Origin: Astatotilapia calliptera | Taxonomy: Eukaryota; Chordata; Actinopteri; Cichliformes; Cichlidae | Reading direction: 5' to 3' | DNA length: 64,000 nt | NCBI RefSeq assembly: GCF_900246225.1 | Contig: NC_039306.1 | Location: 6,857,072-6,921,071, forward strand | Shown: positions 11,201 to 22,706 of the stretch, piece after piece | How the letters are laid out: every line of letters starts with the position of its first letter | How positions within the stretch are numbered: the stretch's first letter is position 1 | Translations under genes and position numbers: made by a program | Notes under the pieces: generated by a model | Database searches by the model: none | Told to the model about the DNA's origin: nothing | Seen by the model: the letters and a program-made list of their open reading frames with translations, nothing else

Positions 11201-14200
11201 AATTGAGTTTAAAGAAAGACGTGGCGATGTAACCGTCATAGGTCTGTGCCTATATAATGGATTATCCTAAGCCTGTGAAAAACATTGTTGAATGTCTGTG
11301 TGGTGCAGCTATACTGAAATTGTATATTTGGATCTCTTTTCATATCCAAAATTTAAAAACTAGGAGGAAGTGAGAGTAAATGATCATCAGAGATGGGTTG
11401 GGATTGTTCATTGAATAGAGTCATTTTAATTTTTGTTTTTATGCTGTTTTTGTTTAATTTCACATAGCTTCAAAGCTAAAGTCAGACTCTCTGATGTCAC
11501 AATAAAATCAAGTTTAATAGACGATTAAGGTTCTTGACAGACGTTCTTGACTGATATAGGATGTTAGTCATCGTTGGCTTGTTTTTTACTTGGCTGTTCT
11601 TTGTCTCCCGATAGTTTCGTGCTCTGGCGCCCATGTACTACAGAGGTTCAGCAGCGGCAATCATTGTATATGACATCACAAAAGAGGTGATATTCACTTT
11701 TCCTCAGATACTAATCATCTCATGAGTGTTTAATTCACGTGTATTGAAAGAATTGTTTACTATTTTAGCAAATACAATGTCTTTGCCATTAATGACATAC
11801 GTATTGAGAGGACTCTCATCACGTGAATCATCTAGCTTCAGTTAGCTTACTGTGAAGATTAGAAACAGGACTGTCCAAAGAAAATCTCCTCCTACCACCA
11901 CCTCTAGATTTCACTGGTAAACATGTCATAAATTGTTTGCTTCATATTGATGAAGAAATTCTATCCAGGTGTTTTTCAGCTTTTGAGAAAGCTAGGTTGA
12001 CTCTTTAGCTTCAGGCATCTGATAAGGATGCCTCCTGGAAACAAGTTTTGGACATGTCCAACTGGGAGAAGCAGATCATGCAGAAGAGTTTATATCTTCC
12101 GGCTGGCTTGGGAACACCTTGGCGTGCCACTCAGAAGAGCTAGAGGAGGTGGCCAGGGAGAACCAGGTCTGGGCATCTCTGCTTAGACTGTCGTCTCTGT
12201 AACCGTCCCCAATAAGCAGCAGAAAATGGGTGGGTGGGTGGATGGATGCATGGACAGGCTCCCCCCCCCCCTTTCTAGTCCTTACGCTAAGGCAAGATAA
12301 GTTGTACTTTATTTATCCAGACTTGGGATATTCCTGTTACCACAGCTAAAATTGAGTTAAACACAACAAACCTATAACAAGTGGCTTAAATTAAAAAGAT
12401 TGGCATATTAAATAAAATACAATAAGACCAAAAATATGAAAAAAAAACCCACCCAAACTAATCCATCGAGCCATCCATTGTCTTAACCCCTTATTTGATT
12501 CAGGGTCAGTGAGAGGGTGGAGTTGGGGGAGAGGCAGGGTACACCTCGGAGAGGTCACCAGTCTATCATAGGCTTAACATAGCGTAACAGACAGCCATTT
12601 ACACTCTCCTTCACACCTACTGCCAATTCTGAATAACTGTTTAAGGCAGAGTACCCACAGAGAACCCACGTATGCATAGGGAGTACATGCAGAAGGGCCA
12701 CAGACAGTCTGCCTGTGAGGTGACAGTGACTGCTCCACCATGCCGTCCCAAGTGAAAATAAATAAGTAATTTATCCATAACTATACCATAACTGGTTTTG
12801 ATTATCTCATTTAACTCTCTTGACTTCCAGCCTGTTCCTTAAACTTCCACAGTAGATACTGTGTGCTTGTCTTAGTATTGTTTTATTCAGTATCACACCT
12901 TACTAACCTGTGCCATCAGGACTCCTTCCAAACACTGAAGAACTGGGTGAAAGAGCTCCGCCAACATGGCCCTCCTAATATAGTTGTCGCAATCGCTGGG
13001 AACAAATGTGACCTGTCAGATGCCAGGTAAACCTCAGCTGTGCTGTGAACACTTCTCGTATTCACTGTGATTATGAGCCCTCATTTAACATCAGTAGAGA
13101 ATTTTGTTTGATAGAGTAGAAAAATATTGTGCGGAGGATGTATCGTGACCTTTTCTGTCAGAATAATATTTAATGTTTGCCTCAGAAATGCCATGAAGCC
13201 TGTTCTGTACTGTAAATATAGGCATATGTGTATTAAAGTCTCATTTGTCTTGACCTTTTATCATTATAGGAATTTAAAATGTAGATTACTGGGTTCAAAG
13301 TTCTAGTTATTTTTAGTGGATTTAATAAGCTCTAATGGTATTTATCCTTTCCTATGTTGTTGTTGTTGTTGGGTTTTTTTGGCTCAGACTTATCCATGAA
13401 ATTGCAAAATCTTCTCCATAACGTCTGTAGAAAAACATTTGATGGTTATCAGGTCAGGCATGAAATCTGAGAAACTGTGTACAAATTGCAACATAATATT
13501 TCTGACACATCTCCCGCATCTCCAGGGAAGTGCCAGAGAAGGATGCCAAGGACTATGCTGACTCCATCCATGCCATCTTTGTAGAAACCAGCGCCAAGAA
13601 TGCCATTAACATCAACGAGGTGTTTGTAGAGATAAGTGAGTGTGTTTCTTGTATATTTGGTCGTGCGGGCCCGAACAGCCACAGGATCTTGCGATGATAA
13701 ATCAAGCAATGAATAGCATTTAAAAAAAATACTGTCTATTAGAGACATAATTTTGTAATGTTTAGTTGTTGTTTTATGTGTGGGAGTTGGAAGTAAAGCA
13801 GAATCCACTTAATCATAACACGTTGAGACTTAAAAAAATTGAGGAGACAAGTGGAGAGAGGAGCAGTTGATCCAGTTCTGCCAAAATAACACACAAACTA
13901 GAGTTTCACTGAACAAAAAAACAACGTACACTGTATATAATGTACATATTTCTCTGATATTTTCACCACAATCTTACTACGAATACTTTAGAGCCATGGG
14001 TAGTACTTTGTAAATACACTGTACACTCAAAATTAAAGTGATTATAGTTTGCCTGAAGAATTCTTATGAGCAGTTATACTACTTGCTAAATTAACAAGCT
14101 TACAACTCTACTGGATACTCGGGGTATGTTTAATGAAACTCTGGTCGGTCAAGATTAGTCAGTATAAAGTGAGAAATCTCAGAACATAAAGAAATTAAGG

Positions 14201-15978
14201 AGTATTTATTTGAAAAAACCCAATTAGTAACATGCAACATGAACACAACTACTCTGCAGTAGCTTTTGGCTTCTTTTTGAAAGATGCTTTAAAAGAAACC
14301 GATGTTTAGTCTAAACTCTACTTAAAGTTTTATATCAGGAGTCCCAGATGTAATAATACACAATGCAGTATTTTGTACTGCTGTCACCATCTACAATGAA
14401 TACTACCATATCTCGCAGTGCAGTCAAACTTGAGCTTCACTAAACACTAAACTGAGACATATCTACGCTGTAGATATGTCTCAGTTCCATACTGCATACA
14501 AGATGGACCCAGACCGTTATTAAGGCTACTCCTATTAAAACCTATTTAAAACTAAAGATTTAACCATTAAAATCTATTTTTGGGGTTTAGGAATGCAAGC
14601 AAATAACTGTAATTTGACAGCCTAATCAAAAGTACTTACGTGTTTTACAATTTTTCCTGAATTTTTGTTAACCAGAAAATTTGAACAGTCATGGATAACA
14701 AAAATTAAACTGTAGCATTAAAAAATATCAATTAATGAATTTGCACAAAATGGTGAATTAACCATTACAGAAATATAAAATATAATTTTGGGTAATTACC
14801 AGTACTGTTCATTTTTGGATGGTAGTTGAATATAGGGCTGTGCGATATGACCAAAATCTCATATCCCGATATAAGAATTCTATCGTCCGATAACGATATA
14901 AATCACACAAATGTATCATTTTCTGTAAATTCTGTGAATCTCGGGCAGCTCGACTTGCGGGAAGTGTTTCGAGTCGAGTGTTTTAACCGATGCATGAAAC
15001 TATACATTTTTAGACATAAGTTGTAAAGGCCGCCGTTTTCTTTGTGAGTATTTATTACACTGCGTGCTGCGGGGAACAGCCTGTTCTAACGTTTGAGTCT
15101 AAGGTTTATTTTTTAGCACCTGGCGGCTCTTTTTTAATTCTCATGCGTAAATAATCTGCTCTTTCACGTGATTCAGTTTATTTTGAAAAGTCTCAACAGG
15201 ATCTTGAGCTTTATTGTGAAAGGTTTATGTGGAACATAAACAAGCAGACACGCGATGCTGTTGACGTCATTGTTGCTAACCACAAAGCATAAAAACAGGC
15301 GCTTGTCCATCTGTAGTGTGGTTATATAAAATATAAGAGAAAGAGAGAACTTTAAGAAATTAATATAGCCACTACAGTGACCGTCAAAACGATGAAAAAA
15401 TATTGCCGTAAAGAGTTTATTTTGCGACACCACGAAACAAACGATAGCGTAAAATGAAATGATAGACGTTTTTATATCGTCATCCGATATATATCGTTAT
15501 ATCGAACAGCCCTAGTTGAATACATTTGTTATACACTAATTCATGCAAAGCTACCTTAATAGTCCAAGAAAAAGAAAACAAGTAGCAGGAAATGAACACA
15601 ACAGGTTCCCTTAAACATTATATAGAAAATCACCAGTGTCTAAAATGTTCACTGTATATTCCTCTATGTAGAACTTCTCTGGAAGTGTTAGTGAAGAAGT
15701 GAATGAGTGCATTAACCTGGGACACAACTACAGTTTTATTATAAATGCTGTGTGATGTTGCACTAAACAAATCTTTAAATTTGAAATAAATAAAATATTG
15801 TTTAAGAGTAAAAGATAAAAGTGAACAACCTGAAATAGAAAAAGGTAGGCTGATACCTTTATGTGTGTGTCTTCTCTAAGGTAAGCGCATCCCTGTTGTA
15901 GACGAAGCTGGAGGCTCTTCAGCAAGAGGTTTCAAATTGGGTCGTCAGGCCTCAGAGTCTCGCAGGACGTGCTGCTGA
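5232..15978 (+). CDS. rab22a: Rab22A small GTPase, complete (seven coding exons)
   Basis: Exons 5232-5267, 6848-6927, 8079-8160, 11615-11686, 12920-13026, 13526-13635 and 15881-15978 join in phase to 194 codons plus stop, the length of human RAB22A. G1 is GDTGVGKS (12-19), G2 Thr37 in PTIGAS, G3 WDTAGQE with Gln64, G4 NKCD (118-121) and G5 ETSAK (146-150). The tail ends in Cys-Cys, the usual double-geranylgeranyl signal. MALRELKVCLLG and Trp23 in SSIVWRF match RAB22A and not RAB31, which has Cys there. RAB22A acts on early and recycling endosomes and in tubular recycling of clathrin-independent cargo. It shares its promoter with divergent ppp4r1l. All introns are GT-AG. Confidence 0.95.
6848..6927 (+). 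CDS. rab22a: rab22a coding exon 2 (P-loop, switch I)
   Basis: Starts after CTGCAG. Encodes DTGVGKSSIVWRF and FDPNINPTIG and ends in phase 2 before GTATGT. Contains the P-loop Lys18-Ser19 and switch I Thr37. Intron 2 (6928-8078) holds a tRNA-headed SINE. Confidence 0.95.
7286..7597 (+). mobile_element. tRNA-headed SINE with target-site duplication
   Basis: The head carries pol III promoter-like boxes: GTGGCTCAAGAGTTGG (A box) and GGTTCGAGCCCCGG (B box, near 7339). The body ends in AGCGCTATATAAATACAG and CCATTTACCATT, a 3' tail found on many fish retroelements. TTTCATAGG flanks it on both sides (7277-7285 and 7598-7606), a 9-bp duplication consistent with LINE-driven insertion. It lies in rab22a intron 2, in the sense orientation. 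Confidence 0.85.
8079..8160 (+). CDS. rab22a: rab22a coding exon 3 (WDTAGQE)
   Basis: Begins after CACCAG, completing Gly39. Encodes ASFMTKTVQYQNELHKF and IWDTAGQER, then donor GTTAGT at a codon boundary. Gln64, needed for GTP hydrolysis, is present. The QYQNELHKF stretch is the RAB22A form of the interswitch. Confidence 0.95.
8161..11614 (+). other. rab22a intron 3
   Basis: A 3.45-kb intron. I see no exon, RNA gene or repeat with diagnosable ends. Open frames at 9038-9578 and 9743-10111 have no recognisable protein features and no splice support. Confidence 0.6.
11615..11686 (+). CDS. rab22a: rab22a coding exon 4 (switch II)
   Basis: A 72-base exon between CCGATAG and GTGATA, encoding FRALAPMYYRGSAAA and IIVYDITKE. 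This is the switch II helix and the following strand; both ends fall on codon boundaries. Confidence 0.95.
12013..12255 (+). mobile_element. Rex3-like (RTE clade) LINE 3' end
   Basis: Matches the familiar Rex3 3' end in order: CTGGCTTGGGAACACCTTGG, GAGGAGGTGGCCAGGGAGAA, TCTGGGCATCTCTGCTTAGA and AAGCAGCAGAAAATG, then a (GGTG/GGAT) repeat tail. Diverged, short and 5' truncated, as most Rex3 copies are. It lies in rab22a intron 4. Confidence 0.7.
12464..12756 (-). mobile_element. Diverged SINE copy, same family as the copy at 20417
   Basis: Read on the minus strand it begins GGGACGGCATGGTGGAGCAG, has the conserved GTGGGTTCTCTGTGGGTACTC region, then GATAGACTGGTGACCTCTCC and GGTGTACCCTGCCT, and ends in a degenerate GGATGG tail. 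These blocks align in order with the well-preserved copy at 20417-20768. Substitutions and gaps make it much older. Confidence 0.7.
12920..13026 (+). CDS. rab22a: rab22a coding exon 5 (NKCD)
   Basis: Encodes DSFQTLKNWVKELRQHG, then PPNIVVAIAGNKCDLSDA plus two bases of Arg126. The guanine-specificity motif NKCD is intact. Donor is GTAAAC. Confidence 0.95.
13526..13635 (+). CDS. rab22a: rab22a coding exon 6 (ETSAK)
   Basis: Starts after CTCCAG. Encodes EVPEKDAKDYADS, then IFVETSAKNAININEVF and VEI, with one base of Ser163 before donor GTGAGT. The SAK motif completes the nucleotide pocket. Confidence 0.95.
14450..14486. repeat. Perfect 17-bp inverted repeat with 3-nt loop
   Basis: AACTGAGACATATCTAC (14450-14466), loop GCT, then its exact reverse complement (14470-14486). 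It lies in rab22a intron 6, upstream of the hAT-like element. Nothing around it identifies a known RNA gene. Confidence 0.9.
14833..15514. mobile_element. hAT-like non-autonomous element, copy A (complete)
   Basis: Ends read TAGGGCTGTGCGATAT and, reversed, TAGGGCTGTTCGATAT. The 8-bp sequence GTTGAATA flanks it on both sides (14825-14832 and 15515-15522). The ends are rich in CGATAT motifs. The inside has no transposase. It is nearly identical through most of its length to copy B at 32299-32996. It lies in rab22a intron 6. Confidence 0.88.
15881..15978 (+). CDS. rab22a: rab22a coding exon 7 (hypervariable tail, prenylation site)
   Basis: Begins after CTCTAAG. Encodes KRIPVVDEAGG, SSARGFKLGRQ and ASESRRTCC, then TGA. 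The tail ends in Cys193-Cys194. GFKL and RQ-SE recur in human RAB22A, which confirms the frame; the preceding linker is the least conserved part. The exon is too short and too divergent to be found by open-frame length alone. Confidence 0.93.
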
Positions 15979-18900
15979 TGACGCTGGTGACTGTCTTCCC
16001 TCCCCTCCAACGTCACCTGTGATACAAGCTTTGCCCATTTTCTTTTTTCTGGCCTGCTTCAGCTTAAAGCCACGGCAAACCCTCAAACGCCTGCACCACA
16101 GACACCCGAGTGGGTCAGTGACACTCGGAGAGTTGTAGCAAATATATTTTCATGGCAGTCAAAAACAGCAGGTCATTGTGTTTTGTTTGAAAACTCCTAG
16201 CCGGAGAAAATCAGTTCTCAGGTTTACTGAGAATTAACAAACAGCGATGCCAGTGACATGCATACATGCAATTTTCTCTCTCTGGTGCATTATAACTCTA
16301 AATTCCTCAGCTTAACTGTACATCTACAGACTGATGGATGCATTCAGTCGTTTATAATTGTACATTTGTACAGATCTACTATCTTTCAACCAAAAACATG
16401 AAATGAAGTGGTTAAATCTTGAAAACTTATTTTCATAGTACTTAAGTTATTGCCTTTCTTTTGGGAGATCTCTCTCCAAGCATTCTGAAAGAACCAAAAG
16501 TGTGAATTTAATATTTTATATAAGATTTTGAAGGAAAAAAAATGATGTTAGTCATCCTAATAAAAAGCCTGGCTCTCCCTGTGATCCTTTCATCGCAGCG
16601 TCAGTCGTTTCCAGCCACAGTCCACTCCAAGAAGGATTGTGCACGCTTAATTTAAATTTTATTGTGTGATTGCTGCTTTAACCGAGGCAAAATACCAGTG
16701 GGATGTTTTGATGTAAACCACAATCACACAGTAAAAGAAGCAGAAATGAAAGATGTGTGGGAGCCTTCTTCCTTTACATTGGAGAAATAGTTCAGCTTTT
16801 TGGAAAATTGATATTGCTGTCATGTCTAAATGGTAAATATGTGGCTGGAGCCAGGAGAGAGTCAGGCTTGGTGTTTTTAACCGGCTGACTGCCAGTGGTT
16901 TATACGTGATGGACAGACTCCTGTTGTTTGTCTAGCACTCTGCCGGAAAACAAATAAGCATTTTTCCCTGAAATTTAGCTTTTCCTTTTATTGTCAGCTT
17001 TGATCTTTTTCTCTCTGTGGCTTAGAAAGATGTTTTCACTGCCACTTGTTCCCAAGAATGACAACAAATTTCACCGTCTATGATTAGAGGAACCTCATTA
17101 TCAGACCCTCCCTGTGATGGTGCTGTAATCAGGACAAAATACTCACTCTTGATTATTATATGATAAGAGTTCCAGCTGCTCACATCTGTTCCCCATTTCC
17201 CTTTATAATCACTGAAGAAGTCTTTACAGCATCCTGTGTATGAAGTGCTTCATAATGCCCAAGGTACAGAGCATCCTGCCAGTCCCCCTTTTTTTTCTTA
17301 TCCCATTGTAACGTTTCACTGGCAAACACGCCTGTCTTTACTCTTTTGCTGCTACTTTACAACACTTTAACAAGGGAGGTTGATTTTTGTGAGGACTTGC
17401 CAAATTCTTTAATTGTCCCATAAACATTTTTCATCTTTCCTTTTTTGGTTTCTTTTTTTTTTCTCACCACATAATCAGCCCCAGCTCACACATCCAATGT
17501 TGTTTTACTACTTGGCCTCTGATGAAAACAGCAAGAGCTGGAAACTAAACCTCGTCGAGAGGAAACTCATATTTTAGAGCTTAAATCTCCCGTTAGGAGA
17601 AGGTTATGGGTAGAGAATTAGACATGGCGCTGTGTCGACATGCTGACCCCTTAATGAACCTTGGCCTGTATTTTGTCCTGAATTACACACTGTGTGCTTT
17701 GTTCCAGAATCTCCTTTCTGATTTTCCTTTTCTTTCAGCTTTTCTGCCTTATTCTTCTAAACCCCAGGCTCTCGATGCACGGCTGAACTGAGATCTGGTA
17801 CTGTATACCACGTATGTCCTTCGGATCCTGTTGGTTGTGGGGTCATATTGTGATTGGTTTAGATGCCATAATTCCTGCAGCAATCTTTATGTGGGTTATA
17901 GACTGTATATGAAAGATGACATCATCCATTCATTTCTGGATTTCTCCATTTTAAATGCTCAACTTTTTCTGGCAGATCGTGGAGTGCCAAGTTAATGCTA
18001 ACTTGGTTGACTGGCTCCATTGATAAAATACTTGAATTTTAATCACTAAAACTGACTCACAAAAGGTTTAGCCAGACTAAGCACAGCAGGGGCCTTATTA
18101 TCTGTTTGATAATTCCAATAAAAGTTATTCTAAAAGACGTCAATACCGCAAACATAGTGGAGAGCTCCAATTTATGCTTGTGTCGGCACAGCTGGGACGC
18201 TTCAAACCCCTAACTTTAACCAAATCAGAATGATTATAAGAGAAAAACACTCACCCTTCCAGTTGTTATGAAAGAGAAAGTTAGGTATATAGACCACACA
18301 TATTTGTTGAACTTTTGAGGCTGTTGATATGCTTGTGCCAAAGATGAAGGTAGACATTGACTCCTTTTTGGCCTCAAGCAGCCACTAAAGAAACTGCAGG
18401 AAGAGTTTTTGATTCATTGTCTTTAATGAAACTTGTTATCCCACTGAAACTTTTTTTTTTCCCCATAAGTGAATTTTTCGGGTGTTGTCCCAAAAGTTTG
18501 ACTCATAATTTCAAGTTATTTTCTCAGAGGTCTGAAATTTTGAGATAATAAGCTGAAATTTTAACTTGTGGGTAGTAATTTTTTATTTTTTATTTTTTTT
18601 TGGGGGGGGGTTCAGTGGCCAAAAATAGCCAGAATCTCGCTCAGTCTATAAAAAGGTTGGCCTGAAATCTAAGTCTTGAGCCTATACTGACTAATTTTAT
18701 CCTTATCTGAATCTCTTGAGTCATTTTATTCGCCAAACCTCTTTTCAAAATTTGAAAAAAAAAAAAGGTACAGATGTGAGCTTAATTTGTTTTTCTGTCC
18801 ACACAAACAACTATTTGCCTTGCATCATCTGAAATGTTTCTGTTACTGATGAGTTGTGTAGTGAGTGGTGCTGCATAATGTTCAGGAGTTGGGAGTCGAG

Positions 18901-20110
18901 TGCAATAGAATTAATTATGACACACTCTAAATGTGACCTAAAAACAAGGGAAATCAGTCCAGAGTGATCCTCGTGTAAAAATGCAGTCTTTGTTCCTTTT
19001 TCTTTTATGTTGATTTAATTGCAGTTTTGCTCAAAAATACAGACTGGTGACAAATTAAAAGAAAAACAGTCATAGTAAGGCATACCACATACCACCAAGA
19101 CAGCTTCAAAGCAAGTTCCCACCACTTTCCATGATCTCTTTAACTCCAATGGAGGCATTGGACACCTTTTATTGATGAAGATTAGTGTTAGGGTTAATGA
19201 ATAATTGATTTTAAGATTTTTCACTTAATTTGTCACCCATCTGTAGTCGACCGGAGGGGCAGTGTGACTGGGTCAAACCTTGAAAGCCAGAGGAGAAAAT
19301 GTAAACTTTTAATTGGCTCTGCTATCTGTGATAATTCACCCAGCACTACATTAAACCTACATTAACTCGAGCCAATACTTACCACAGTGTTACCTATTTT
19401 TATTCAAAAGGGAAATCACGCTGTTACATTAAAAGCTGCACTTTGACTTTTTTGTATTGGCTCATATTACTAACATTCTGCCTGTAGTGTGTTATCTCTG
19501 TGAAGTCACTCGATGAAATAATTCTGTAAAGCCTCAGACTTCTTAATATCCCCTGATGTTGCTTTAGGTTTTGACTGTGTGTTTGATTCTTATTGCCAAA
19601 TAATGTCAAAGCCATGTTACCACAACACGCATACTTAACCTCTTCTGTTTTTAAAATTCTGATTTAAGTTAAGTGCTAATCACATGACTGCTTAGAATGT
19701 TTAAGGTTTGATTATTAATTATGCCGCACATTATTTCCCCCCATTTGGAAACACGAGGCATGAATAGAAGTTGTGTGCCTGTAGTTTTGCATTGGAAAAA
19801 TATCGATAGTCTTGGGCTGGCCCTGGGAATATGCTTAAGCTATGTTATGTATCTTTTACAGTGTACATATGTACCATCAAATTGCACACAAATCAATAAC
19901 TCTATTCGAAGCCGGATGTGTGAAGAAAAAAATATACCTGTACACCATTTGTAGTAAAATCATCAGCAGTGTAGTTACCATATTTAGCTTTTTGCTATAT
20001 TTCATACTGATTGTAACATATCCCTGAAAACACTTGTTTGCAGTGTAATTCGAAATGCGTGAAAAGGGAATTGTCATTTGTTTACTAATAAAAGATTTCC
20101 AAAAATAAGT
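15979..20110 (+). other. rab22a: Probable long 3' UTR of rab22a
   Basis: No further exon or promoter is visible after the rab22a stop. The first strong poly(A) context is AATAAA at 20087-20092, followed by GT-rich sequence. An earlier AATAAA near 16559 could serve as a proximal site. Mammalian RAB22A also has a multi-kilobase 3' UTR. The extent is inference; no transposon ends were found inside it. Confidence 0.45.
20087..20092 (+). promoter_or_regulatory. Candidate distal poly(A) signal for rab22a
   Basis: AATAAA followed within about 20-70 bases by CA and GT/TGT-rich sequence, the usual arrangement of a cleavage site and its downstream element. Confidence 0.45.
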
Positions 20111-20237
20111 GTATGACTGCAGCCTGTAGGAAGTGTTCTTTCTTTTGTGTGCAGATGTGTGCATTTCGATGTTCCTTAGGATACAGTGACGGTGTTAGTG
20201 ACTGTTTATGCTTTTCAGTTAGCAACCAGCTGCAGGG

Positions 20238-20238
<1 letters not shown>

Positions 20239-20268
<30 letters not shown>
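20239..20268. repeat. (TA)n microsatellite, 15 units
   Basis: Uninterrupted TA dinucleotides in the spacer after rab22a. Confidence 0.95.
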
Positions 20269-20270
<2 letters not shown>

Positions 20271-20416
20271 AATGACACTTGAGATATGTGGTTGACAGGC
20301 AGATGGCTGAGAAGGAACACACATTTAACAACCTCTGAATACTTATTAAACAGAAATATATACAAAACATTCAACTTATTCAGTGGTTGAATTTTAATAG
20401 CACATTTTTGGGATTG

Positions 20417-20768
20417 GCGGCACGGTGGTTAGCACTGTTGCCGCACAGCAAGAAGGTCCTGAGTTCAATTCCACCATCAGGCCGGGGTCTTTCTGTGTGG
20501 AGTTTGCATGTTCTCCCCGTGTTTGCGTGGGTTCCCTCCGGGTACTCCGGCTTCCTCCCACCGTCCAAAGACATGCAGCTTGTGGGGATAGGTTAATTGG
20601 ATAATACAAATTGTCACTAGGTGTGAATGGTTGTCTGTCCCTGTGACAGACTGGCGACCTGTCCAGGGTGTACCCCGCCTTTCGCCCTATGACAGCTGGG
20701 ATAGGCTCCAGCGCCCCCCGCGACCCTGAAAAGGATAAGCGGAAGCGAATGGATGGATGGATGGATGG
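20417..20768 (+). mobile_element. Well-preserved SINE with 15-bp target-site duplication and (GGAT)n tail
   Basis: The element begins GCGGCACGGTGGTTAGCACT, contains the fish-repeat blocks GGAGTTTGCATGTTCTCCCC and GACTGGCGACCTGTCCAGGG, and ends AGCGGAAGCGAATGGATGG with GGAT repeats. ACATTTTTGGGATTG is repeated exactly at 20402-20416 and 20769-20783. GGTTAGCAC and GAGTTCAATTCC fit weak A and B boxes of a tRNA-like head. The exact duplication indicates a fairly recent insertion. Confidence 0.88.
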
Positions 20769-21446
20769 ACATTTTTGGGATTGATCAAGTCAATATAATG
20801 AGTAGAAATTCTGCACTATGTCTACATATTTATACATCTGTAATAATTTAAGGCACATCTTTCATCACATTCAGAGATGCAAGCAGATCCCCTGGTTTAA
20901 TTAGATGTGACCAGTGTTCAGTAGTCATTAATTTACACCGGTATTCAAAACATTCAACATGTTGGGACATGAGATCACAGTTCATTATTGTGCCACCATG
21001 ATTTTTTTTTCCATTTTCTTTTTTTAATTTTCTGGACTACACAATTCAAGTTGATTTTGATTTCCAACAATTGTTGCAAGAAATAATCTATGAAAAACAA
21101 TCTCATTTTCCCTGGATGATTGAGCATGCATCAAGATATGAAAAACTATATATACTATATTTCAATATCTCACCTGCTCTCTTTAAGAAAAATCTAACAA
21201 ACTGATAGAAGACATTCATTCAGATTTTGGTCCATACTGACGCGATAGCATCACACAGTTACTGCAGATTTGTCGCCTGCTTCTTTAAAGCAATATCGGA
21301 GACTAATAATATCACTCGCACAAGAACTATGTGTACTTTTTACTAACTTTGTCATATTTTGCTGACAATAGTTAAGTACTTTTATTTTAGTACGGTGCAT
21401 AACGACGACTTGTACGGTTGATTTGTTTTTATTTGTTGATAATGTA

Positions 21447-22704
21447 GGGGAGACCGGGGATAGTTGTAACGTGGGTCAGTTGTAACACTTCCAATTTCTC
21501 CAATCAGGGCTAAGTTTCAAATGATGTGACTCATCCTGTGCATGCCCAATTCAGTTCTGCTATCACATGTGAAAAATCAGCACATTTTGTCAAACACAGA
21601 CAATTTAACACGAAAAAAAGTAATTTGTATGCCAAAAAGTTTTTCTACTTTATTTCAATTTCTAATAGCATTATCTGCTTTGCAGTTAAACTCATCAAAC
21701 TTGAATTATGTTATTTGTATGTCTATGGGGATATATTCTGTGTAGGTCTTTAGTGCTAATGTTTTAGCCGTTGGCTGTAATGTATAGGCTATAGGAGTCT
21801 GGGTCAGTTGTAACAGCAACAGTCTGGGTTAGTTGTAACAATAATGCAGATGTTATAACTTACCACACTATTACTTTAACTTATATTAAACAAGTTGGGG
21901 CAACGACATCAGCTGAGAGAGGTTCACTGGTCACATTTGTATATGCGGTTAATGCCATTGGCAACACAATTCCTCCACTGTTTGTGTTCCCACACATACA
22001 TTATGCAGACCTCTGTGTCAGAGATGGACCAGTAGGAAGTACTGGTAGTGGAAATAAGTCAGGATGGGTGCAAGAAACAGATTTCCTCATCTTTCTGAAG
22101 CACTTTGCAAACCACACCAAGGTAAGCCCTGAAAAAAATAATGGAATTGCGATGCTGGTGAACAACTACATTTTTTCAGCTTCATTGTTATGTTCAAAAT
22201 TGGTGCAAGAGTTGTAGGTTATAATGCCCACTGAGCCAATGAGGCCAAACTCAAGGAAGACCAACCAAAATTAATGAAATATTCATTTGCAGAAAATTCC
22301 ATAATTTGTCTTTTTTGGGGGGTTGGAATATGCTCAAAAGTTAGATTTCTGCATTCTGTCACACACACACACACAGCTACATAAATGGCTCTAAGTACAG
22401 TCATGTGTTGAATAAACAAAGATTACATGTTAATATTTTGTTAGTACCCTTATTTCATTGTGTTACATTTTACCCCAGGATATGTTACAACTAACCCAGA
22501 CTATGGGGTTAATTGTAACATTTCACTCTTTGTGTTTGAGACCATACCATGCAATGGGTAACTGTGCTGCAGAGAAAATAGCTGCACTATTTAATAGCAG
22601 AGACATGTAAATACTTTGCATTACATTTTGAATCCACTACCTTAAAAGAGCTCCAATTTACAGACAGAAATGTCAAAAATGTTACAACTATCCCCGGTCT
22701 CCCC
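21447..22704 (+). mobile_element. Pogo/Tigger-like DNA transposon with complete ends, degraded transposase
   Basis: The first 24 bases (GGGGAGACCGGGGATAG...) are repeated exactly in reverse at the right end (22681-22704). A TA dinucleotide flanks each side, the duplication used by the Tc1/mariner/pogo superfamily. Seven copies of a GGGTTAGTTGTAAC-like motif sit near the ends, four in the left 400 bp and three in the right 220 bp. Inside is a fragment of a DDE_1-type transposase (21900-22121). At about 1.26 kb it is shorter than autonomous members, so it is an internally deleted copy. Its right end is only 430 bp before the vapb start codon. Confidence 0.85.
21900..22121 (+). pseudogene. Tigger/pogo transposase fragment (DDE_1 core)
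   Basis: One open frame reads ATTSAERGSLVTFVYAVNA, GNTIPPLFVFPHIH, then RDGPVGSTGSGNKSGW and FLIFLKHFANHTK. The order and spacing match the middle of the DDE superfamily catalytic domain of Tigger-type transposases (SAERG, PPLFVFP, GPPGS, SGWM, FLxFLKHF). The next conserved step, the LLLDNH strand with the second Asp, is absent; the frame instead reaches a GTAAGC donor-like sequence and then a stop. The N-terminal DNA-binding domain is also missing, so it cannot be active. Confidence 0.75.
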
Positions 22705-22706
22705 TA

